This document shows, piece by piece, positions 28,571 through 37,793 of a stretch of 64,000 bases of DNA; the stretch's first letter is position 1, and each line of letters begins with the position of its first letter. The translations under genes were made by a program, and so were the position numbers. Source of the stretch: Andreprevotia chitinilytica DSM 18519 (GTDB taxonomy: Bacteria; Pseudomonadota; Gammaproteobacteria; Burkholderiales; Chitinibacteraceae); assembly GCF_000711875.1 (NCBI RefSeq), contig NZ_JONM01000003.1, positions 248,001 through 312,000 of the forward strand, written 5' to 3'. The notes beneath the pieces were generated by a model. It was not told the DNA's origin. It worked only from the letters and a program-made list of their open reading frames with translations, and did no database searches.

Positions 28571-28890
28571 GGTGGGGCAGTTGGGCAATCAAACAGGGCG
28601 CTCATTATGAACCTATTTCAAGTCCAGCCGGCCGTTGCGTGTGAGCGAGTGGCTTGGGCTGGTGATGAAGGGATGGGCAAGGTCGACTAATGGCGGGGTT
28701 GGATCGGGACGAATTGATCGTGATGGCGAGTTCTGACGCGTTACCAAACATGTTCTGTCATATTTTAGATAAATATTGTCAGCAATAAGTATGTTTATCT
28801 TGGCGAATCAGTATTAGCAAACTATGTTGGTGTGGCGATGATTGTTGTCGCTATTTAATAAAATAACTTACTTTTTTAGGAAGATTCGTC
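28571..28890. other. Divergent promoter region of uup and a small secreted gene
   Basis: 320 bases. The half near uup is GC-rich, while 28740-28870 is strongly AT-rich and likely holds the promoter of the small secreted protein. AGGAAG at about 28878 is that gene's ribosome site. No further gene seen. Confidence 0.4.
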
Positions 28891-29133
28891 ATGAAGCTTG
28901 CATACATTGCCGCTCTCGGCTTTGCACTGTCGTCCGTATTTGCTGCCGCTGCAGACCTTGATCTGACCACCCGCACTTCGGCTGCCTATGACAGTGGCCT
29001 GATCGTCGCCAGCACCTGCGTGCCGCGTCCTTTCCCGGCTTGCTACTACGGCACACCGGGCTCGCAATACTATTGCCCGCTGACTGTCGATGATATTCAG
29101 CGCCTGACCTGCACCGGCCCGTACGCGAACTAA
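28891..29133 (+). CDS. Small secreted protein of unknown function
   Basis: 80 residues with AGGAAG upstream of ATG 28891. A signal peptide (MKLAYIAALGFALSSVFAAAA) precedes a mature chain of about 59 residues with four cysteines (43, 51, 62, 74), enough for two disulfides, and aromatic clusters (CYYGTPGSQYYC). No family recognised. It has its own AT-rich upstream region and its own terminator, so it is a single-gene transcript. It is comparable in style to the cysteine-rich peptide at 4233 but with a different spacing. Confidence 0.7.
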   Translation: MKLAYIAALGFALSSVFAAAADLDLTTRTSAAYDSGLIVASTCVPRPFPACYYGTPGSQYYCPLTVDDIQRLTCTGPYAN

Positions 29134-29156
29134 GCCGTTTTGCATTGCCAGTAACA

Positions 29157-29189
29157 AGGAAGGGGCCGAATGGCCCCTTCTGTGTTTTG
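29157..29189 (+). terminator. Rho-independent terminator
   Basis: AAGGGGCC pairs with GGCCCCTT around GAAT, followed by a T-rich run, 25 bases after the small secreted gene. Confidence 0.8.
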
Positions 29190-29196
29190 GGTTTAA

Positions 29197-29389
29197 GGGC
29201 CTGTTCAAAGGCTCGCAAACAGTCAACTTGAAGCGCAGCAGGTTTTTACCTCCCCCTTTTTGAAGGGGGAATGAGGGGGATTTCGACGTCGATTGATTTT
29301 GAGATGTCGCAGAAATCCCCCCTAGCCCCCCTTCATAAAGGGGGGGATGGCAACATATGCCGTTGCCGAAAAAGACTTTGAACAGACCC
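29197..29389. repeat. Dispersed element, copy B, with both ends
   Basis: It is bounded by GGGCCTGTTCAAAG (29197-29210) and the inverted CTTTGAACAG (29376-29385). The core is the same as copy A in reverse orientation, with the CCCCCTTTTTGAAGGGGG block nearer the left end. It includes the copy A flank related to GGCAACGG...GTTGCC. This is the most complete copy of the family in the window and lies 6 bases after the acnA stop codon. Confidence 0.85.
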
Positions 29390-29395
29390 AAGAAA

Positions 29396-32212
29396 TTAAC
29401 CAGCCATCAATTCCCGCAACACAAACGGCAGGATGCCGCCGTGCCGGTAGTAATCGACCTCGATCGGGGTATCGATCCGGCACCGCACCGCCACATCGCG
29501 CGATTTGCCATCGGCGTAGTGGATGCGCAAGGTCAGGTCTTGTTGCGGGCTCAGGTCGGCGGTCACGCCCAGCACATCATAGGTTTCCGTGCCGACCAGC
29601 CCGAGCGACGTCGCGCTGTCATCCCCTTTGAACTGCAGCGGCAACACGCCCATACCGACCAGGTTGGAGCGGTGGATGCGCTCGAAGCTGCGCGCCACCA
29701 CTGCTTTCACCCCCAGCAGCTGCGTACCTTTGGCGGCCCAGTCACGGCTGGAGCCAGTGCCGTATTCCTCGCCAGCGATGACCACGGTCGGCGTGCCGCG
29801 TGCGATATAGCTTTGCGCCGCGTCGTAGACGGTCGTCTGCTTGCCATCGAGCAGCGTAAAGCCGCCTTCGACGCGACGGCCGTCCGCGTCGGGTGGCAGC
29901 ATCAGGTTCTTCACCCGCACATTGGCGAAGGTGCCGCGAATCATCACGTCATGATTCCCGCGCCGCGAGCCGTAGCTGTTGAAGTCCGGGCGCTGGATGC
30001 CTTTGGACTGCAGGTATTGGCCAGCCGGGGTCTTGTCGCTGAACGAGCCGGCCGGGCTGATGTGATCGGTGGTGACCGAATCACCCAGGATCAGCAACGG
30101 TTTGGCACCGCGAATCTCGCCGAAGGTGCCCGGCTGCATGCTGAAGCCATCAAAGAACGGCGGCTTGGCGATATAGGTCGATTCCGGCCACGAGTACACC
30201 TGCCCGGTCGGGGCGGGGATTTCGTTCCACAGCGGCAGGTCTTGGGTGAAATCGCGATACAGGCGCTGGAAGGTGGCCGGGTCGAGCGCTTGCGGCAACA
30301 GCTTGTTGATCTCGTCTGAATTCGGCCAGACGTCGCGCAGATAGACCGGTTTGCCGTCCTTGTCGTCGCCCAGCGGTTCGTGATCCAGATCGATATTGGC
30401 GCGGCCGGCGATGGCGAATGCCACCACCAGCGGTGGCGAGGCCAGATAGTTGGCGCGGATGTTGGGGTGGATGCGCGCCTCGAAATTGCGGTTGCCGGAG
30501 AGCACGGCAGCGGCGATCACGTCGTTGTCGGTGATGGCGGCGTTCAGCTCCGGCGTCAGGTCGCCCGAATTGCCGATACAGGTGGTGCAGCCGTAGCCAG
30601 CCAGCGCAAAACCCAGTGTCGCCAGCGGCTCCAACAGCCCGGTTTTCTCCAGGTAATCCGTCACCACCCGCGAGCCGGGCGCGAGGCTGGTCTTGATGTG
30701 CGGCTGCACGCGCAAGCCTTTTTCGACTGCCTTTTTCGCCAGCAAACCGGCCGCGAGCAATACGCCGGGGTTGGAGGTATTGGTGCAGCTGGTGATGGCA
30801 GCGATCAGCACGTCGCCGTGACCGAGGTCGATGCCGGTATCGTGACCCGCCTCGACATGGTTGGGCGTATTGCGGTTATCGGCCATTTCCAGCTCGTTGC
30901 GCTGCAGGTCGGAGCGTTTGAGATGCTGGTTGTCGCCGATTGCCTGACTGGTGCTCACCCCAACCGGATAGCGCTTGTGCAAGTCACCGGGGAGCTTGCC
31001 GAAGCCGTTTTCCGCGCCCGGTTTGCTGAACAGCGCGTTGAAGTTCTCCCGCATCGCCGGCAGCTCGATGCGGTCTTGCGGGCGCTTGGGGCCGGCGAGG
31101 CTGGGCACGATGCTGTCGAGGTTGAGCGTGAGCGTCTTGCTGTAATCGATATCGCCAGCCTTGGGGATGCCAAACAGCTGCTGCGCCTTGAAATAGGCTT
31201 CGAACGCTTCGATTTCGGCATCCAGCCGACCGGTCCCGCGCAGATAGGCGATGGTTTTTTCATCCACCGGGAAGAAGCCCATCGTCGCGCCATATTCCGG
31301 GGCCATGTTGGCGATGGTGGCGCGGTCGGTCACGGTGAGGCTGGCGGTGCCAGCCCCGAAGAATTCGACGAACTTGCCGACCACTTTTTCCCGCCGCAGC
31401 AGCTCGGTTACGGTCAGCACCAGATCGGTGGCAGTGACGCCTTCACGCAGCTTGCCGGTCAGCTCCACGCCGACCACATCCGGTGTGAGGAAATACACCG
31501 GCTGGCCCAGCATGCCAGCCTCGGCCTCGATCCCGCCAACACCCCAGCCGACCACGCCCACGGCGTTGATCATGGTGGTGTGGCTATCGGTGCCGACCAG
31601 CGTATCCGGATAGGCCACGCCGTCTTTCACCTGCACGCCACGGAACAGGTATTCCAGGTTGACCTGATGCACGATACCGATGCCGGGCGGCACCACCTTG
31701 AAGGTATCGAACGCCTGCATGCCCCATTTCATGAATTGATAGCGCTCGCGATTGCGGCTGAACTCCATCTCCATGTTCTTCTGCAGTGCATCCGGCTGGC
31801 CGAATACATCGACCTGGATCGAGTGATCGACCACCAGATCGACCGGCACCAGCGGTTCAATCGTCTTCGGGTTCTTGCCGAGCTTTTCCGCCGCGCTGCG
31901 CATGGCCGCCAGATCGCACAGCAGCGGCACGCCGGTGAAGTCCTGCAGCACCACCCGCGCGACCACGAAAGGGATTTCATCGGTGCGTTCGGCATTCGGC
32001 CGCCAGTTGGCGAGCTGTTTGACGTGCTCCGCGGCGACTTTCTTGCCATCGCAATTGCGCAGTACCGATTCCAGCACCAGTCGGATCGACACCGGCAAGC
32101 GCGAGATCGGCCCGATGCCGGTGGCTTCGAGCGCTGGCAGACTGAAGTAATCGAGGGTGCGGTTGTTGGCGAGCGTGAGCGTCTTGCGAGTGTTGGCAAA
32201 AGCGTGCGACAT
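29396..32212 (-). CDS. acnA: Aconitate hydratase A
   Basis: 938 residues from MSHAFANT (ATG 32212, AGGAGCAAGCC upstream); the frame is open further but without AcnA similarity. AcnA interconverts citrate and isocitrate using a [4Fe-4S] cluster. Conserved blocks: [63 protein letters not shown], the cluster cysteines in SCTNTSNP and [12 protein letters not shown], and [13 protein letters not shown] and [16 protein letters not shown] of the swivelling domain. It is slightly longer than E. coli AcnA (891). It is monocistronic, bounded downstream by a repeat element. Cytoplasmic. Confidence 0.97.
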   Translation of the reverse strand: MSHAFANTRKTLTLANNRTLDYFSLPALEATGIGPISRLPVSIRLVLESVLRNCDGKKVAAEHVKQLANWRPNAERTDEIPFVVARVVLQDFTGVPLLCDLAAMRSAAEKLGKNPKTIEPLVPVDLVVDHSIQVDVFGQPDALQKNMEMEFSRNRERYQFMKWGMQAFDTFKVVPPGIGIVHQVNLEYLFRGVQVKDGVAYPDTLVGTDSHTTMINAVGVVGWGVGGIEAEAGMLGQPVYFLTPDVVGVELTGKLREGVTATDLVLTVTELLRREKVVGKFVEFFGAGTASLTVTDRATIANMAPEYGATMGFFPVDEKTIAYLRGTGRLDAEIEAFEAYFKAQQLFGIPKAGDIDYSKTLTLNLDSIVPSLAGPKRPQDRIELPAMRENFNALFSKPGAENGFGKLPGDLHKRYPVGVSTSQAIGDNQHLKRSDLQRNELEMADNRNTPNHVEAGHDTGIDLGHGDVLIAAITSCTNTSNPGVLLAAGLLAKKAVEKGLRVQPHIKTSLAPGSRVVTDYLEKTGLLEPLATLGFALAGYGCTTCIGNSGDLTPELNAAITDNDVIAAAVLSGNRNFEARIHPNIRANYLASPPLVVAFAIAGRANIDLDHEPLGDDKDGKPVYLRDVWPNSDEINKLLPQALDPATFQRLYRDFTQDLPLWNEIPAPTGQVYSWPESTYIAKPPFFDGFSMQPGTFGEIRGAKPLLILGDSVTTDHISPAGSFSDKTPAGQYLQSKGIQRPDFNSYGSRRGNHDVMIRGTFANVRVKNLMLPPDADGRRVEGGFTLLDGKQTTVYDAAQSYIARGTPTVVIAGEEYGTGSSRDWAAKGTQLLGVKAVVARSFERIHRSNLVGMGVLPLQFKGDDSATSLGLVGTETYDVLGVTADLSPQQDLTLRIHYADGKSRDVAVRCRIDTPIEVDYYRHGGILPFVLRELMAG

Positions 32213-32881
32213 GGCTTGCTCCTGGGATGGGGGGATTGGTGCGGGGTAACTGGCGGAGTAAGGGGTGCGACCCGCCGGTGTGATCCCGGTTCGCACTGTT
32301 TCGCCATTTATCTTGGACGATGGCGCGGGCAATTCAATCGATAACGCCAAGCCGTCCGGCAGGGCGCGCAATTGCATGCTTTTGACCGGTGGGACGAGGG
32401 CGAAATCGCTGGTCAGAAAGCCCTGCTTGGAATCTGTTTACGATCTTTTGAGAGATGGTTCAGCGAACAGATGCGGCGCAATGCCCTTCGCGTGCAAATC
32501 TTTGATTTGCCCAGCTACAGGGATTGCGCCCTACAAAACAACAGACTTCGCAAACAGGTGCCATCGTTATTTCTGCAATGGTTGCGCCTCGGGGTTTTCT
32601 CCCCTTTCGCTAAGCGCCGAGGGAGTGTCGCGAGACCTTAGGAAGTTGTTCTCATAAAAGCGGACCGACCGAGGGTAGCCCGTGGCGTGCGAAGCTTTGC
32701 TTCGTTCAGCCAGAGACGCCCAGCGGGGGTCGCCTTTGGGGAGGAGGGGGCTAAAGGAAAATGTACAGCCCGAGACAAAGTCCCTTCCCCGGTCGCGGGA
32801 CGGAACCCGCTGTAACGCTTTTACTCGCGCCACAGGCGCATAACTTGAAAGACCGTGAACACGTACTCAGACTGAACAGAA
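32213..32881. repeat. Gene-free stretch with repeat remnants
   Basis: 669 bases without a convincing gene. At 32429-32562, TCTGTTTACGATCTT and the inverted ACTTCGCAAACAGG resemble the ends of the MITE-like family, enclosing GCAAATCTTTGATTTGC, a hairpin also seen in modified form at 39637-39882. From 32650 to 32860 short GC-rich palindromic blocks (AGCGGACCGACCGAGGGTAG, GCGCCACAGGCGC) resemble repeat debris like that at 1680-2100. Confidence 0.5.
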
Positions 32882-33796
32882 TCAACGGCTCGCGGCGACT
32901 GCCGCATTTTCCGAACCGAGATGCAGCAGCAGAAAATCGATCACGCTGCGCAGCTTCGCCGTGGGCCGGCGATCCTGTGCGTAGATCAGGTACATCGGCG
33001 TTCGCATATATGACCACTCCGGCAGTACCGGCAACAAACGGCCGGTGGCGAGGTCATCGGCCAGCAGTGCTTCGGGCTGCAGCACGATCCCGGCGCCGTG
33101 CAAGGCGGCGATGCGCAGGGCGCTGCCCTGATTCGCGGTGAAAGGGCCTTTCACCACCACTTCGCAGGTTTCCCCGGCCGGCCCCTGCAGGCGCCAGCGA
33201 TCATGCCGGCGCCAGTACGAGATGCCCAGGCAGGCGTGCGCGCTCAATTGTTCGGGGTGTTCAGGCTGGCCATGCCGAGCCAGATAGCTTGGCGATGCGG
33301 CCAGTACCCGGCGGTAAGGGCGCAACGGCCGGGCGACGAGGTCGGGCGGGGCGATGTCACCAATGTGGATACCCAATTCGTAGCCTTCCTCGATCAAGTC
33401 CGGTACGCGGTTGTCCAGGGTGAGTTCCACGCTTACTTCGGGGTAGAGGGCCATATATGCCGTGAGCACCGGCACCAGGCCATGGCTGCCAAAGCTGACC
33501 GGCGCAATCATCCGCAGCCGGCCGCGTGGGCTAGCCTGCAACTCCAAGGCGCTGGCCTCGGCCAGCTCCACCTCGGCCAGCGCCTGTTTGCAACGCTCGT
33601 AATAGAGGCGGCCCACCTCGGTGAGCTGTTGTCGGCGGGTGGTGCGATGGAGCAGGCGAGCCCCCAAGCGTTGTTCGATGGTGCGAATGTGTTTGGCCGC
33701 CATGGTCGGCGAAACCTGGCTGGCATCGGCTGCGGCGCGGAAGCTGCCGCTTTCCACTACACGCACGAACATCGCCATGCCGGCTAGTTTGTCCAC
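32882..33796 (-). CDS. LysR family transcriptional regulator
   Basis: 304 residues from MDKLAGMAMF. The N-terminal winged helix (RVVESGSFRAAADASQVSPTMAAKHIRTIEQRLGARLLHRTTRR) and a C-terminal effector domain are standard for LysR. It diverges from a small tautomerase gene across 122 bases, so control of that gene is the natural guess. Its N-terminal half is similar to that of the LysR at 17166-18080 (both have RTTRR and YYERCKQ). Effector unknown. Confidence 0.93.
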   Translation of the reverse strand: MDKLAGMAMFVRVVESGSFRAAADASQVSPTMAAKHIRTIEQRLGARLLHRTTRRQQLTEVGRLYYERCKQALAEVELAEASALELQASPRGRLRMIAPVSFGSHGLVPVLTAYMALYPEVSVELTLDNRVPDLIEEGYELGIHIGDIAPPDLVARPLRPYRRVLAASPSYLARHGQPEHPEQLSAHACLGISYWRRHDRWRLQGPAGETCEVVVKGPFTANQGSALRIAALHGAGIVLQPEALLADDLATGRLLPVLPEWSYMRTPMYLIYAQDRRPTAKLRSVIDFLLLHLGSENAAVAASR

Positions 33797-33918
33797 GATT
33801 GAAAACCTGCAGGTTTGGAATGGATCAAATCATGGCATATTTATCTGCGATGCGAGATGCATAACACTGCAAGGCATCAGCACCCCATTCCGAGGCGCTG
33901 CTTACTGGAGAACTTGCC

Positions 33919-34104
33919 ATTCCGACCTTGCACCTGGAAATGCACCCTGGCCGCACGCTGGAACAGAAGCGTGCCTTCGTTCGCGAAGCCACCCAAGTCG
34001 CCGTCGAAACATTGGGCTGCCCGCCGGAGAGCGTGGATATCCTGATCAGCGAAGTGCCGCGTGATGCCTGGGCCAAAGGCGGCAAGCTGCTCGCGGATGG
34101 TTGA
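33919..34104 (+). CDS. 4-Oxalocrotonate tautomerase-family enzyme, apparent ATT start
   Basis: 61 residues. The frame begins ATT CCG ACC TTG CAC CTG, so the initiator would be ATT (33919-33921) with GGAG 8 bases upstream. In this family the initiator is removed and Pro1 is the catalytic base; the second codon here is indeed Pro. The rest fits: PTLHLEMHPGRTLEQKRAFV with the Arg at mature position 11, VREATQVAVETLG, VDILISEVPRDAWAKGGKL. There is no in-frame ATG, GTG or TTG nearby upstream. It is divergent from a LysR gene and followed by a strong terminator. ATT starts are rare but known (infC). A decayed gene is the alternative. Confidence 0.75.
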   Translation: MPTLHLEMHPGRTLEQKRAFVREATQVAVETLGCPPESVDILISEVPRDAWAKGGKLLADG

Positions 34105-34167
34105 ATTGGTCAATGGCGCAAATTGCAATTTCATCCGGCATTGAAATGATATGACTTGATATGCGCC

Positions 34168-34204
34168 CAAACAAAAACCCGCCAATTCGGCGGGTTTTTG
34201 TTTG
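34168..34204. terminator. Bidirectional terminator
   Basis: CAAAAACCCGCC-AATT-CGGCGGGTTTTTG, with A- and T-runs on both sides. It separates the tautomerase from the convergent lipoprotein gene. Confidence 0.9.
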
Positions 34205-34255
34205 GGGCCATTGTTTGAAGCATCACCTTTGAAGCGCATCACGCCCACGGGCGCA

Positions 34256-34639
34256 TTACGAATGCCAGCTGCCTTTGATCCACACCCAGCCACCCATATC
34301 CCAACGCCAGTGACCCGGCACCCAGAAATGACGCGGCGAGGGAGCGATGGTGATTTGTTCGACGATGATTGGCGGCATCGGCGCAACTTCCTGTTGCACC
34401 CAATTACCATGCGCCCAAACCCAGTCGTGGCCTTCCCACTTCCAGTGGCCGGGAACCCAGTTCCAGCCACGGCCCGGCGGGTTGCCGCGCTCTTCGTGGA
34501 TGGGGGCCGGCATGGCGCGGATCACCGGGCGCTCTACCACGGTCTCGTGCACAACGACGCGCTCATGGGTGGCGCAGCCGCTTAAAGCGCCGAGCAATGC
34601 GGCGGAGCAGACCAGTGCAGTGCAAAGGGTTTTTTTCAT
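34256..34639 (-). CDS. YXWGXW-repeat lipoprotein
   Basis: 127 residues. A lipoprotein signal peptide ends in the lipobox LSGC with Cys22 as the lipidation site. The mature part has two Trp-rich repeats, WVPGHWKWEGHDWVWAHGNW and WVPGHWRWDMGGWVWIKGSW, the signature of YXWGXW-repeat proteins. These are small envelope proteins of unknown function, common in proteobacteria. It is convergent with the tautomerase and shares its terminator. The 196 bases on its upstream side contain no gene. Confidence 0.88.
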   Translation of the reverse strand: MKKTLCTALVCSAALLGALSGCATHERVVVHETVVERPVIRAMPAPIHEERGNPPGRGWNWVPGHWKWEGHDWVWAHGNWVQQEVAPMPPIIVEQITIAPSPRHFWVPGHWRWDMGGWVWIKGSWHS

Positions 34640-34835
34640 TATTCAATTGATCCTGTTTGCTTCTGTTTGCTTTAACGAATTGGAAAATCCAATCGCAAAT
34701 GATGGTCCGGCGCGGATGAATGAACATCCAGGGCGAAAGCCGGGGGAGCATTGCTTGCCGCGTATTAAACGGGCAGATGTTGAATCCGGTACACACGCAT
34801 TGCGTAACCACATGTTGGATTGTTTTGCCGTTTAC

Positions 34836-35846
34836 CTACGCCCGCCGCACCGACTCCCGCACCACCAGCTCAAACTGCGGCTGCACCACGGTTTCGGTTT
34901 TGCCGGCCAGCATGTTCAGCAACGTTTGCCCGGCCAGCTTGCCCAGCTCGAACGTCGGCTGGCGAATGGTGGTGAGCGGCGGCAGCATGTAATTGGCGAG
35001 CAGCAGATCATCGAAGCCGATCAACGAGAGGTCTTCCGGCACCCGGATGCCACGCCGATACAGGCCAAGCCGTGCACCGAGCGCGCTTTGATCGTTTGCC
35101 GCAAAGATGGCGGTGAACGAGCCGCGTGCTTCCAGCAGCTGGTTGATCGCCAGCATGCCGCCCGCTTCAGAAAAATCGCCGCCGGCGATCAGCTTGGCAT
35201 CCGGCTTGATCCCGGCGGTTTTCAGGGCGCGTTTGTAGCCTTGCAAGCGCGCTTCGGTATCCGGCTGGCCCACGCGGCCGCTGATATGCGCGATGCGGCG
35301 GTGCCCTTGTTCCAGCAGGTATTGCGTGGCCTCGAAGGCGGCTTGTTCGTTATCCACCGCCAGCCCGACTGCACGTGGCATATCCATGCGGCGGCCGGTC
35401 ACCACCATCGGCACCTGCCGTGAGAGCGACTGGATCTGTTTGTCGCTGGCGGTCGAGGTGAAGATGATGATGCCGTCCACGCGGCGGGCGATCAGCAGCT
35501 CGGCGTGATCTTTTTCTTCACGCGCCTGCCAGTGGCCGCTGACGATCAGCAGCGCATAGCCCGTGCCGGCAATCGCCTGCTCGACGCCTTTGAGTTCTTC
35601 GCCAAAGAACGGCGATTCCAGCGCCTGGGTGACGATGCCGATGGTCTTGGTGCTGCCACTTTTCAGGCTTTGGGCCAGCACATTGGGCGTGAAATCAAGT
35701 AGCTCGATGGCGCGGGCAATCGCCTCTTGCTTGATCTTGGAGACGCTGGTGACGCCAGTCAGGTAGCGCGATACGGTGCTGGCGGATACGCCGGCTTCCC
35801 GTGCGACATCGAGTACGGTGATGTTTTGCGACAAGTTTGCTTCCAC
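34836..35846 (-). CDS. LacI family repressor of the adjacent sugar operon
   Basis: 336 residues from GTG 35846 (MEANLSQN). The start is not firm, as no clear ribosome site is seen. The LacI headpiece (about 9-55) reads ITVLDVAREAGVSASTVSRYLTGVTSVS; the periplasmic-binding-like core follows (KTIGIVTQALESPFFGEELKGVEQAI, RRVDGIIIFTSTA, GYKRALKTAGI, AIFAANDQSALGARLGL). It faces the ABC transporter operon across 293 bases containing three LacI-type palindromes, so it most likely represses that operon until a sugar inducer binds. Inducer probably a beta-glucoside or related oligosaccharide, from the GH1 neighbour. Confidence 0.92.
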   Translation of the reverse strand: MEANLSQNITVLDVAREAGVSASTVSRYLTGVTSVSKIKQEAIARAIELLDFTPNVLAQSLKSGSTKTIGIVTQALESPFFGEELKGVEQAIAGTGYALLIVSGHWQAREEKDHAELLIARRVDGIIIFTSTASDKQIQSLSRQVPMVVTGRRMDMPRAVGLAVDNEQAAFEATQYLLEQGHRRIAHISGRVGQPDTEARLQGYKRALKTAGIKPDAKLIAGGDFSEAGGMLAINQLLEARGSFTAIFAANDQSALGARLGLYRRGIRVPEDLSLIGFDDLLLANYMLPPLTTIRQPTFELGKLAGQTLLNMLAGKTETVVQPQFELVVRESVRRA

Positions 35847-36024
35847 TCATTGTTGAGGCGTTGTCTCGATCAGCCCAAACGCACCATTTTTGGGATGGCG
35901 CGCATGGGCTGGCTGCAAATTTCCTTGCTGCGTGTTCATCTCGTTTAGCCGATGCATCCATGTGGTGCGAATGACGCACCTAAATGGAATTACCTATTGC
36001 CGGAGCGCATAGGTCGTCCGAAAC

Positions 36025-36052
36025 TGAAAACGCTTTCATGAAATCGATTTCA
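36025..36052. promoter_or_regulatory. Two abutting LacI-type operators
   Basis: TGAAAACGCTTTCA (36025-36038, one mismatch from symmetry) is directly followed by TGAAATCGATTTCA (36039-36052, perfect palindrome). Both have the central CG and flanking T/A pattern of LacI-family operators. They lie 88-115 bases before the transporter start. Confidence 0.8.
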
Positions 36053-36091
36053 AAAATAACGGCACAAATAGCACATAAATGGCCAAGAACA

Positions 36092-36105
36092 AGAAATCGT
36101 TTTCA
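36092..36105. promoter_or_regulatory. Third LacI-type operator
   Basis: AGAAATCGTTTTCA matches the two upstream sites with minor changes, 35 bases before the start codon. Its centre lies 60 bases from that of the first site and 54 from the second, so DNA looping or cooperative binding is possible. Inference. Confidence 0.7.
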
Positions 36106-36139
36106 TTTTACTACAAACCCTTGGAAGGAGAGATGAGCG

Positions 36140-37390
36140 ATGAAACAAGTAGTACGACTCGCAGTGCTGGGCGCGTTGGCCGCCGCAGCTGCGCCGGTAT
36201 GGTCCGCCGCCACAGTCACCTTGACCGTGGCCAGCTTTCCGGACTTTGATCGCGCCGTGCAGGCGGCGATCCCGCTGTACAAGAAGCTCCACCCGGAGAT
36301 CGAAATCAAACTGGTCAGCCGCGAGCGGGTCGACCACGTCAACGCGCTGACGACCGAGCTGGCGTCCGGCGCAGGGCTGCCGGATGTGATGGGGCTGGAG
36401 ATCGGTTTTGTCGGCCGCTTTATCGCCTCCGGCGGGCTGGAGGACTTGTCCAAGGCGCCGTACAACGCGGGCCAGTTCAAGAACCTGACCACCAGTTATT
36501 CCTGGGTACAGGGGCAGGGCGCGAATGGGGATATCTACGCACTGCCGGCCGATGTCGGCCCCGGTGCGCTGTTCTATCGCAAGGATCTGCTCGACAAGGC
36601 CGGTGTGGCCGAGGCCGATCTGACCAAGTCCTGGGAGACCTATATCGCGGCCGGCAAGAAGGTCAAAGCCACGACTGGCGCTTACCTGATCGCCAGCCCC
36701 CAAGACCTGAAGGACATCTATATCCGCTCCAACCTCAAGAACGACGAGGGGATTTACTTCGATCGGGCGGGCAAGGTCATCGTCAACAGCCCGCGGTTTG
36801 AAAATGCCTTCAAGCTGGCCAAGCAAGCCAATGACCTCGGCATCGCCGGCAACATCAAGCAATGGACCAACGAGTGGTCGGCCGGCTTCCAGCATGACCA
36901 GATCGCTACGCAGGCGATGGGCGCGTGGTTGGCCGGGCACCTGGGGCACTGGCTGGCGCCGAACAAATCCGGCCTGTGGCGCTCGGCCCCGCTGCCCAAT
37001 GGGGCGTTCGCGTCTTGGGGCGGCTCTTTCTACGCGATTCCGGCCAAGTCCACCCACAAGGTGGAAGCGTATGAATTCGTGAAATTCATGACCACCAACC
37101 GCGAGCAGCAGATCAACGCCTTCAAGGTGCTCGATGCCTTCCCGGCGCTCAAGTCGGCGCAAACCGATGCATCGATGGACGAGCCGATCGAATACCTGGG
37201 CGGCCAGAGGGCTCGCCTGCAATGGCGCGATGCCGTCACCCACGTGCCGGAAATCCCCATCAACAAGAACGATGGCGTGGCGGAAGACATCATCAATGAT
37301 CAGCTGGATCAAGTGGTGCATCAGAACAAGGACATCAAGACTGCCTTGGCCGATGCGCAGGCGGATATCGAGCGCCGGGCTCGTCGTTGA
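36140..37390 (+). CDS. Sugar ABC transporter substrate-binding protein
   Basis: 416 residues with GGAGAG upstream of ATG 36140. A signal peptide (about 1-23, ending PVWSAA) precedes a family 1 sugar-binding fold (ASFPDFDRAVQAAIPLYKKLHPEIEIKLVSRERVDH, VMGLEIGFVGRF, GDIYALPADVGPGALFYRKDLLDKAG, GAFASWGGSFYAIPAKS). It captures sugars or oligosaccharides in the periplasm. It is the first gene of the LacI-controlled cluster: binding protein, two permeases, GH1, ATPase. A repeat element and a large hairpin separate it from the permeases, a place where stabilising hairpins often raise binding-protein yield. Substrate inferred as beta-linked oligosaccharide. Confidence 0.92.
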   Translation: MKQVVRLAVLGALAAAAAPVWSAATVTLTVASFPDFDRAVQAAIPLYKKLHPEIEIKLVSRERVDHVNALTTELASGAGLPDVMGLEIGFVGRFIASGGLEDLSKAPYNAGQFKNLTTSYSWVQGQGANGDIYALPADVGPGALFYRKDLLDKAGVAEADLTKSWETYIAAGKKVKATTGAYLIASPQDLKDIYIRSNLKNDEGIYFDRAGKVIVNSPRFENAFKLAKQANDLGIAGNIKQWTNEWSAGFQHDQIATQAMGAWLAGHLGHWLAPNKSGLWRSAPLPNGAFASWGGSFYAIPAKSTHKVEAYEFVKFMTTNREQQINAFKVLDAFPALKSAQTDASMDEPIEYLGGQRARLQWRDAVTHVPEIPINKNDGVAEDIINDQLDQVVHQNKDIKTALADAQADIERRARR

Positions 37391-37434
37391 GGGGTGTTGC
37401 GGTCTGACCAGTTTCCCTGACGGTTTTGGGTATG

Positions 37435-37584
37435 TCCCCCCTTTTTGAAGGGGGGCTAGGGGGGATTTCTGCGGCATTTCAACTTGTGATGACGTCGAAA
37501 TCCCCCTCAATCCCCCTTCAAAAAGGGGGAAGCAAAACCCTACATCGTCTCAAGCTAACTGCTGGAGAGATTTTGAACAGGCCC
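37435..37584. repeat. Dispersed element, copy C
   Basis: Same orientation as copy A: CCCCCCTTTTTGAAGGGGGG, CTAGGGGGGATTTCTGCGGC, TCGAAATCCCCCTCAATCC and CCCCTTCAAAAAGGGGGAAG. Right end TTTTGAACAGGCCC (37571-37584) is present; the left CCTGTTCA end is not recognisable. It sits inside the transporter operon, between the binding-protein and first permease genes. Confidence 0.85.
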
Positions 37585-37608
37585 TTGGCACTGGAATCAG
37601 CTGCCAGA

Positions 37609-37685
37609 CCCTTCCGCTTTGCGTTCGTTGTTGCCGGTAGCTGCAACTGCCTGTGTGTGGTGGTGGCGAACGCAAAGCGGAAGGG
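37609..37685. repeat. Perfect 19-bp inverted repeat inside the operon
   Basis: CCCTTCCGCTTTGCGTTCG at 37609-37627 is repeated inverted at 37667-37685, with a 39-base loop that contains its own GTTGC/GCAAC stem. It is transcribed between the binding protein and permease genes. It could reduce read-through and protect the upstream mRNA. It may also be another mobile palindromic element. Confidence 0.75.
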
Positions 37686-37793
37686 CCTCGCAGCCGGATT
37701 CAGGTTCGCCAGCTGTTCAGGGTGGCTGGTTACAGGGTCGAGTGGCGCAGGCAGGCCGTTCGAATGTTTTCCCGATATTGCGGAGCAAGATTC

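Noticed and set aside
30380-32344. 654-residue open frame opposite acnA
   Set aside because: Antisense shadow of a certain gene, no recognisable domains.
36025-36105. Catabolite (CRP) sites instead of LacI sites
   Set aside because: The palindromes have a central CG and TGAAA arms, not the TGTGA-N6-TCACA pattern.
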